A stretch of 59,094 nt of DNA from Flavobacteriales bacterium. Lineage in GTDB: Bacteria; Bacteroidota; Bacteroidia; JANQJC01. Both the position numbers and the translations under genes were made by a program. Each line of letters begins with the position of its first letter. Position 1 is the stretch's first letter. Location of the stretch: contig JANQJC010000081.1 of the NCBI GenBank assembly GCA_028281825.1, forward strand, positions 1-59,094, written 5' to 3'. Below are positions 54,501-59,094 of the stretch, piece by piece. Under the pieces are notes generated by a model. That model was given only the letters and a program-made list of their open reading frames with translations. It was not told where the DNA came from and made no database searches.

Positions 54501-54526
54501 TAGTTACAGTTGAAGTACCAATTTGA
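51515..54526 (+). CDS. Cytosolic six-PAS histidine kinase (NarL/HisKA_3 type)
   Basis: 1003 residues with no signal peptide or membrane span. A divergent first PAS (about 30-175, with the IIEVDFSEVKNYF and VVDVNHTALSFLG pattern) is followed by five PAS/PAC units (about 188-300, 305-425, 430-550, 555-675 and 680-795), each closed by a DITEKKLAE-like linker. The HisKA_3 dimerisation domain has phospho-acceptor His817 in RIARELHDGLGQ. The HATPase domain (about 905-1003) has ELISNAVRHS, VEDDGIGFD and GIGLKNIESRV. It senses an internal signal, perhaps redox or a small ligand, and passes phosphate to the regulator encoded 5 bases downstream. Confidence 0.95.
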   Translation: MDIKHNPKPNTELGAFLTAAIANDQQYKPLVYGSPIGIIEVDFSEVKNYFQSLRAKGIAEIKKYLIENIDELDAAVDLARVVDVNHTALSFLGVSSKPEFIAQRKSVFSTEYPSALGRELLSLANNQTSFRTLTNVKIKGKRQKKILYQTSILPGYEDSLARAVVTITDISFMMSEDAFASENEEIHKLIYHQAYIGIARISRTGRFMMVNKRFCDIIGYTASELKSKVFFQLTHPDCEEDSIRNWDLLLSGERDNFSTEEIYVHKKGYQVNVNISVTLIRDKKGKPDSYLAVYEDITDKKRDEAELRQFSHAVNHSIDGIAVTDNKGFITFANKATYDLYEYGENELIGQHIDLLNTPGNNGQNKIAPSLKEKGSWHGEMWQTKKDGTQFLIELSTSVIQNSIGETLGLICIARDITEKKLAEEAFERNHNLLKAVFESTPDAIFVKDTDGKYLMMNSYGAKVFNITEEEIKGKDDYDLFPEKQALKIREIDKHIVKTQESISYEAYQKNEEGLERAFSTTKSPFYGHNGKVIGIIGIARDISEKKKAQEQLATSEELFRSITENAPIFIVKLNKEGKILYINHLVSGERTKEEIIGSNAFDFVEKKNRRHYQNKLSEVFEKGSVQLLEVKGPSISGVDGYYQVKIAPIKNRKKIDSAIVLIEDITEQKLAEEQLNESESRWRSIFEHAEDIIITINKENKVVAANRALGELSPKEIIGTPYINLIPKNQKEEVSNGITSVFETGRPFHFESSIHLKETEAFYSVMVAPVVTGTEVEMVNAIVRDITELKQSEEAIMSAMIEGQDNERKRIARELHDGLGQNLSAVKMSLASLEAQIKRSNVELKNDILIRMKDVINGAIQEVRNISHDLMPDLLEQFGIVSAMDELSEKSSGENIKITFEPIDMRGRLNSRAETGLYRITQELISNAVRHSMAQNVHIQLINHGDSVVLSVEDDGIGFDLKLRSKGIGLKNIESRVKLMNGELDIETTPGRGTLVTVEVPI

Positions 54527-54531
54527 ATTAG

Positions 54532-55191
54532 ATGAAGAAAGCTAAAATTTTGATTGCAGATGACCATCAAATGGTGAGGAAGGGAATAGCTACATTACTT
54601 AGTGACACACCTGAACTAACTATAATAGGAGAAGCAAAAACCGGAAGAGAAGTCTTGAACTTCCTTGAGCAAAATGAGACAGATGTTGTATTGATGGATA
54701 TAACTATGCCTGAAATGAATGGTATTGAGGCTACCAAACAGATTAGTGCTCAATATGATAATGTAAAAGTCCTAGCCATATCCATGTATGACGAATATGA
54801 CTACATACAAAGTATTTTAAAAGCAGGTGCCTTTGGCTACATCCTAAAAGATGCCGATAAAGAAGAGCTTTTAATTGCCATCCGAAAACTATTACAGGGT
54901 AAAAATTATTACAGCGATAAGGTTTTGGCTAAAATCACTTCAAAGGTAGCTTATGAGCGCAAAGCTGAAGAGGGTAAAATCGCATATGAGCCCACACTCA
55001 CCAAACGCGAGTTAGAAGTAATTGGCTTAGTAGCAAAAGAGTATACCAATCAAGAGATTGCAGACATGCTCAATGTTAGTCACCGCACTGTTGACACCCA
55101 CAAGCGTAACCTACTTAAAAAGCTTAAGGTTAAAAATGTAGTTGGACTTGTAAAATATGCCTTCAAACACAATCTTATAGAGCAAAAATAG
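54532..55191 (+). CDS. NarL/FixJ-family response regulator
   Basis: 219 residues. The receiver domain (about 4-120) has acidic pair Asp10-Asp11, phospho-acceptor Asp56 (VVLMDITMPEMNG), the switch Ser in AISMYDE and Lys in GYILKDA. The LuxR-type helix-turn-helix (about 150-215) has LTKRELEVIGLVAKEYTNQEIADML and SHRTVDTHKRNLLKKL split over the recognition helices. It is the cognate regulator of the upstream kinase. Its targets are unknown; the SiaB-like gene 175 bases downstream is one candidate. Confidence 0.96.
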   Translation: MKKAKILIADDHQMVRKGIATLLSDTPELTIIGEAKTGREVLNFLEQNETDVVLMDITMPEMNGIEATKQISAQYDNVKVLAISMYDEYDYIQSILKAGAFGYILKDADKEELLIAIRKLLQGKNYYSDKVLAKITSKVAYERKAEEGKIAYEPTLTKRELEVIGLVAKEYTNQEIADMLNVSHRTVDTHKRNLLKKLKVKNVVGLVKYAFKHNLIEQK

Positions 55192-55365
55192 CACATAGAA
55201 CCTTTTTTCATTTAAGCGCACCTGATTAAACAGTTTTGCTGATTAATAAGAATGTTACTAACATCTAAGTCTTCAAAACTATTCATTATAAATCCAGTTT
55301 TTAACAACTGATATAAGCATTTCTACGTATTTTGCGCATGTTTTTCAATATCAACCGTAATAAAA

Positions 55366-55956
55366 TTGAAAATTATCAAACCAGATAACGACGACGAAAA
55401 AAACCTACACGTGCTACATGATGTATATGGCATCAAAAAATTGATGCAAGACAACGAACTACTGCTTGTTTACCATGATGAGTTCTCTAACGAGAACTAT
55501 GATGAATTGCTGAAACTCACTGAATTAAAAATGTCAGCGATGGAAAGTGACAAAAAGATTAAGAAAAGGGTGTTTCACATCATGGTAGAGTGTGTTCAAA
55601 ATATCTCCCGCCATGCTGCAATCACAAAAGACATCAACTCACAGGCTTCTTCTATTTTCGTTATTGGTAAGGATAGGACAAAGTTTTTTATCATCACAGG
55701 CAACCTTATTGAGAATGATAAAAAACAACCTTTGAAAGAGCGGATTGAGAAAATAAATGAACTTGATAGAGAAGGACTAAAAGAATTGTACAAGCACACC
55801 ATAGAGCATGAGAAACACAACGCAGCAGGTGGTGCTAACTTGGGTTTGATTGACATGGCAAGAAAAGCTGGAGGTAAGATTGAGTATCACTTTAGAGAAA
55901 TTGACACAGATCATTCATTCTTTACTTTCAAAGTAAATATTGATCCCGCACACTAA
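55366..55956 (+). CDS. SiaB-like protein kinase (DUF6272)
   Basis: 196 residues starting at TTG 55366; an in-frame ATG is absent before the conserved region. The fold is a GHKL/HATPase-type anti-sigma-like kinase: an N-box with Glu75 and Asn79 in FHIMVECVQNISRHA and a Gly-rich AGGANLGLIDMARKAGG lid. I recognise the SiaB family. In Pseudomonas, SiaB phosphorylates the small protein SiaC and the PP2C phosphatase SiaA reverses it. No SiaC (DUF1987) or diguanylate cyclase is in this window. It follows a two-component pair, after a 175-base gap. Confidence 0.85.
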   Translation: MKIIKPDNDDEKNLHVLHDVYGIKKLMQDNELLLVYHDEFSNENYDELLKLTELKMSAMESDKKIKKRVFHIMVECVQNISRHAAITKDINSQASSIFVIGKDRTKFFIITGNLIENDKKQPLKERIEKINELDREGLKELYKHTIEHEKHNAAGGANLGLIDMARKAGGKIEYHFREIDTDHSFFTFKVNIDPAH

Positions 55957-55958
55957 CA

Positions 55959-56780
55959 CTAAGGCTGGTTCATAAACTTCCTAAATCGCTTTAGTCGGTC
56001 AACATTTATCCAATCTGCACCGGCATCTATTAATTCACGCCACACTTTTTTCTTATTAGTACCAGCCCAAAACCTTACTTTTCTGCCATCAGCATGAGCC
56101 TTATCTATTATGCTTTTTAGCTTTTTTCTTTCTTCCTCGGGCATTTTACCCCTTCCCCTCCAAGTAATTACACTTTTTAAACTCGCACTAACCCTTGGTA
56201 TTACATCAGCCCCATATTCTGAGCCAATTCCACCCATCCCAGAGTCAAAGTAGAAATACCTCTTAGGGGCTTCGAGCCATTCTTTTTCCCTTCCACATGC
56301 ACCTACAATCACACTTACAGCGCCTATCTTCTTTTCACCGTTCTCCCATATTGTAAGCATCTCTTCCACTTTTTTCAGCTGACTGATTAAGGTATCCAAC
56401 AAATCAGGGCACCCCTTTTTTATATCAATGTAGAGGATAAACTCTCTTGGCCCATTGGGATAAATGCTTTCGAAATTATTCTGCTTAGCCCTCTCATACA
56501 GGGGTTTTAAATATTTTCTCCACACACTTTTCTTTCTTTTGGCAAATATCCTTTCATGGGCTACCAATAAATCTCCTTTTGTTAAATGAACATCCGCTTC
56601 TACACTCATAAAACCGTTATTCAAAGCCTGTTTCAAGGGCTTAAAGTGCCAATAATCATTATGAGCGTGTGCATTCGTCAGCGGCTTTACTTGGGCACTA
56701 CCAGCCCCAATAGTCAACACTAAACAAACGCATAAAAAGATTTTCAACATTCCGTTGCGTATAAGTTCTTTTTGCTTCAT
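55959..56780 (-). CDS. Glycerophosphodiester phosphodiesterase/PI-PLC-like exported protein
   Basis: About 273 residues. Possible starts are GTG 56789, ATG 56780 and ATG 56750; the last gives a classic signal peptide (MLKIFLCVCLVLTIGAGSAQ). The TIM-barrel begins LTNAHAHNDYWH (paired His), then SVEADVHLTKGDLLVAHE (metal Glu/Asp and second His), and ends AGADWINVDRLKRF. It lies in the AIM6/GDPD-like branch of the PI-PLC superfamily. It probably hydrolyses phosphodiesters in the periplasm; the exact substrate is unknown. It converges with the SiaB-like gene and is divergent from the MacA-like gene. Confidence 0.85.
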   Translation of the reverse strand: MKQKELIRNGMLKIFLCVCLVLTIGAGSAQVKPLTNAHAHNDYWHFKPLKQALNNGFMSVEADVHLTKGDLLVAHERIFAKRKKSVWRKYLKPLYERAKQNNFESIYPNGPREFILYIDIKKGCPDLLDTLISQLKKVEEMLTIWENGEKKIGAVSVIVGACGREKEWLEAPKRYFYFDSGMGGIGSEYGADVIPRVSASLKSVITWRGRGKMPEEERKKLKSIIDKAHADGRKVRFWAGTNKKKVWRELIDAGADWINVDRLKRFRKFMNQP

Positions 56781-56830
56781 TCCATTCACCTTCCCTTATT
56801 ATTTACTTTCAGCTTTGAAAATTAGGCATT

Positions 56831-58093
56831 ATGCAAGTTTCCCGCAAAATATGGCTCTACCTACTGAGTATAGCAGTTCTATCAACCATCGCATTTTTTG
56901 TATACCGTTCATCCAAACCACAAAATGCTTCTTCTCTCGAAGTTGAAGTAAAACGCGGACCTTTTGAAATCACAGTTTTTACCACTGGTGAGCTCGATGC
57001 AAAAAATTCAGTGAACATAATGGGTCCCTCTGGCCTGCGGGCAGTGCGCATTTGGCAAGTCAAAATAGCCGACCTTTTAACTGAAGGAACGGTAGTAAAA
57101 AAAGGACAGTATATCGGAGCGCTTGACAAAACCGAGATTACAAACAGTATAAAAGACGAGGAAAGTGAAGTAGCAAAAAAGGAATCACAGTTTATACAAA
57201 CCAAGTTAGATACCACGCTTGAATTAAGAAAAGCTCGTGATGAAATATCCAATCTTAAATACACCGTTCAGGAAAAGCAGATAATCGTTGAGCAATCAAC
57301 TTATGAGCCACCCGCCACCATAAGGCAAGTGAATAACGACCTGGACAAAGCCAAGCGTGAACTCGATCAGGCAATTAAGAATTACAAGGTAAAAGAACAA
57401 CAATCAGTGGCTAAAATGCAGGAAGTAAGTGCTTCCTTACAAATTGCCAAGAACAAATTAGAAATGCTAAAAAGCGTATTGGAAGAGTTTACCATCACCG
57501 CTCCCAAAGATGGAATGCTTATATATCACAGGAATTGGGACGGACAAAAACTTGTGGTTGGTTCTACTGTTAACGCTTGGAATCCAATAGTTGCAACATT
57601 ACCTGACTTATCAGTAATGATGTCCAAAACGTATGTGAATGAGGTTGACATACGCAAAGTAAAGATTGGGCAAGATGTAGACATTAGTTTAGATGCTTTT
57701 CCCGATAAGAAGCTAACAGGAAAGGTGAAGGAAGTAGCTAATGTTGGGGAGCAAAGTCCTAACTCAGATGCTAAAGTGTTTGAGGTGAAAATCCAAATTA
57801 ATGAAAAGGACACAACACTCCGCCCTGCCATGACCACAGGAAACAGGATAATTGCTGAAAGATTAGATAGCGTTCTTTTTGCACCGCTTGAAGCCATTCA
57901 TAGCCAGGGAGATACCATTACCTATGTATATAAAAAAGCTGGCTTAGCATCAGAAAGAACCCAAGTAACAGTGGGTAAAACCAATGACAATTTTGCTGAG
58001 ATAACAGCTGGGCTCACAGAAGGGGATATAGTGCTACTATCCATACCTAGCAAAGGCCCTGAAATGGAACTAGCTAAACTGCCTGAGGAATGA
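56831..58093 (+). CDS. MacA/HlyD-like periplasmic adaptor
   Basis: 420 residues. The N-terminal anchor is IWLYLLSIAVLSTIAFFVY. The layout is a barrel-sandwich half (about 38-105), a long coiled-coil hairpin (about 105-215, ESEVAKKESQFIQTKL to SLQIAKNKLEMLKSV), the second sandwich half (FTITAPKDGMLIYHR), a beta-barrel (KVKIGQDVDISLDAFP) and a membrane-proximal domain (about 330-420). It links an inner-membrane ABC permease to an outer-membrane channel. It overlaps the permease start by 4 bases (ATGA). The exported substrate is unknown. Confidence 0.9.
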   Translation: MQVSRKIWLYLLSIAVLSTIAFFVYRSSKPQNASSLEVEVKRGPFEITVFTTGELDAKNSVNIMGPSGLRAVRIWQVKIADLLTEGTVVKKGQYIGALDKTEITNSIKDEESEVAKKESQFIQTKLDTTLELRKARDEISNLKYTVQEKQIIVEQSTYEPPATIRQVNNDLDKAKRELDQAIKNYKVKEQQSVAKMQEVSASLQIAKNKLEMLKSVLEEFTITAPKDGMLIYHRNWDGQKLVVGSTVNAWNPIVATLPDLSVMMSKTYVNEVDIRKVKIGQDVDISLDAFPDKKLTGKVKEVANVGEQSPNSDAKVFEVKIQINEKDTTLRPAMTTGNRIIAERLDSVLFAPLEAIHSQGDTITYVYKKAGLASERTQVTVGKTNDNFAEITAGLTEGDIVLLSIPSKGPEMELAKLPEE

Positions 58094-59094
58094 CATCAGA
58101 TAAGTACTTGCTCAATTTTCAGGTCGCCTTTGAAGCCATCATGGCCAATAAGCTTAGGTCGTTGCTAACGGCTTTGGGTATTATTTTCGGTGTAGCTGCT
58201 GTAATTGCCATGCTCGCCATTGGTAATGGCGCCCGCCAGGAAATATTAGACCAAATGAAATTGGTAGGTGTGAATAATATCTTAATTCAACCCATAGTTG
58301 AACAAAAAGAGGAAATAATAGATGCTACAGAGAAGGAGGAAAAGAAAAAGTTCTCTCCAGGCCTTAATATGCAAGATGTAACAGCAATGCTGGAAGTGCT
58401 GCCTTGCATCGAGAAAATCAGCCCGGAAATAATTATTGAAACAAGCATTGTAAAAGACGGCATTCGTAAGTCAGCCAAACTGGTAGGAGTGAACAATGAC
58501 TACTTTGGCATGGGCAATTTTGAGATACAGAAAGGTGCTATCTTCAGTCAGCCACAAATCATTAATGGTGAACAAGTATGTATCATTGGCAAAGGAGTTC
58601 AAACCCGCTTTTTTAGCACGGAAGACCCTATTGGCAAGTTTATAAAATGCGGTCCATTGTGGTTTAAAGTAGTGGGAGTACTGAAAGAGAGGGTAGAATC
58701 AAATTCAAGCGATGAAAGCCAAAAATTGGGCATCCGAAATAGTAGCATGGATGTATACATACCATTACATACCATGCTGATACGTTATAAAAACAGGGCT
58801 TTAATCAACAAAAGCAAGATAAAAGAAAACACCGAGGATGAAGCAGAAGGTCAGACTTCTCAAAAATCCGAAAATTATCACCAGCTAGATAGGCTGGTGG
58901 TACAGGTAAAAGAAACTGAAGACATGCAACCTGCTTCAGAAGTGATTGCCCGTATGCTGGAACGCAGGCATTATGGTGTGGTTGATTATGAAATAACCAT
59001 CCCGGAACTATTGCTGAAACAACAACAGCGTACAAAAGATATCTTCAAATACGTTTTGGGAGCAATTGCAGGCATCTCGTTATTAGTAGGCGGT
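58090..59094 (+). CDS. MacB-like ABC transporter permease, 3' end cut by window
   Basis: The frame is open from ATG 58090 to the last base (335 codons). The start MTSDKYLLNFQVAFEAIMANKLRSLLTALGI is split over a short cytosolic helix and the first span (GIIFGVAAVIAMLAIGNGAR), typical of MacB_PCD. A large periplasmic domain follows (about 60-310), with a Lys/Glu-rich insert near residues 76-88 and a second near 240-265. The next span begins VLGAIAGISLLVGG at the window edge. There is no N-terminal ATPase domain, unlike E. coli MacB, so a separate ATPase gene is expected downstream. Confidence 0.9.
   Translation, partial: MTSDKYLLNFQVAFEAIMANKLRSLLTALGIIFGVAAVIAMLAIGNGARQEILDQMKLVGVNNILIQPIVEQKEEIIDATEKEEKKKFSPGLNMQDVTAMLEVLPCIEKISPEIIIETSIVKDGIRKSAKLVGVNNDYFGMGNFEIQKGAIFSQPQIINGEQVCIIGKGVQTRFFSTEDPIGKFIKCGPLWFKVVGVLKERVESNSSDESQKLGIRNSSMDVYIPLHTMLIRYKNRALINKSKIKENTEDEAEGQTSQKSENYHQLDRLVVQVKETEDMQPASEVIARMLERRHYGVVDYEITIPELLLKQQQRTKDIFKYVLGAIAGISLLVGG

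Overview
This is a chromosomal segment from a Bacteroidota bacterium, most likely of the Flavobacteriales/Cryomorphaceae type. Four large exported proteins carry type IX secretion (T9SS) C-terminal sorting domains. Promoter -7 elements of the Bacteroidota form TAnnTTTG lie close to many starts. The succinate dehydrogenase is the three-gene sdhCAB type with a single cytochrome b subunit, PyrF is the long subfamily 2 form, and families typical of this phylum recur (DUF5686, DUF6089, DUF6438, DUF5522, SiaB-like kinase, Reg_prop sensors). No phage, transposase, integrase, CRISPR array, rRNA or complete tRNA was seen.

Layout. 1-7.8 kb: the end of a PD40-repeat protein, then a leftward block with pyrG-yidC-DUF6438 lipoprotein, a Cys-rich lipoprotein, a beta-barrel and an Omp28-like T9SS cargo. 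7.9-9.3 kb: a GT4 glycosyltransferase and a small membrane protein. 9.3-12.8 kb: sdhCAB with a recognisable promoter. 13.2-16.5 kb: an aminopeptidase P family enzyme, a polytopic membrane protein and a small lipoprotein. 16.5-18.9 kb: a surface chimera joining YadA-like head repeats, an S74 self-cleaving chaperone and a T9SS tail. 19.2-24.1 kb: a leftward run of DUF5522, hutU, a GT-C membrane protein, a lipoprotein and an unrecognised protein with kinase-like residues. 24.2-28.3 kb: a PLP deaminase-like enzyme, a LysM glucosaminidase, pyrF and a DUF6089 barrel. 28.4-35.3 kb: a rightward run with free-Met-R-sulfoxide reductase, an Ig-like lipoprotein, envelope proteins, SPOR, DinB, ATP-grasp and HemJ. 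35.3-43.2 kb: DUF5686, a secreted esterase and a 1057-residue propeller/PP2C sensor. 43.3-47.1 kb: ferritin and a PKD-repeat surface protein. 47.2-51.3 kb: a fructosamine kinase/M1 aminopeptidase pair and a PIN-PhoH ATPase, with a tRNA 3'-end fragment between them. 51.5-59.1 kb: a six-PAS histidine kinase, its NarL-type regulator, a SiaB-like kinase, a phosphodiesterase and a MacA-like adaptor with an ABC permease cut by the window end.

Most of the window is housekeeping and envelope biology. The accessory interest lies in (i) the S74/YadA/T9SS chimera with an intact Ser-Lys pair, (ii) the lipoprotein plus kinase-like pair at 19.2-20.7 kb, (iii) the PP2C sensor and SiaB-like kinase, which could be opposite halves of a partner-switching pathway, and (iv) short non-coding structures: paired hairpins with a shared tail, a 13-bp-arm palindrome and a tRNA remnant. 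I did not see a self-evident new multi-gene defence or biosynthetic system. Several starts were moved from the longest possible reading frame because a promoter or signal peptide fits a later codon.
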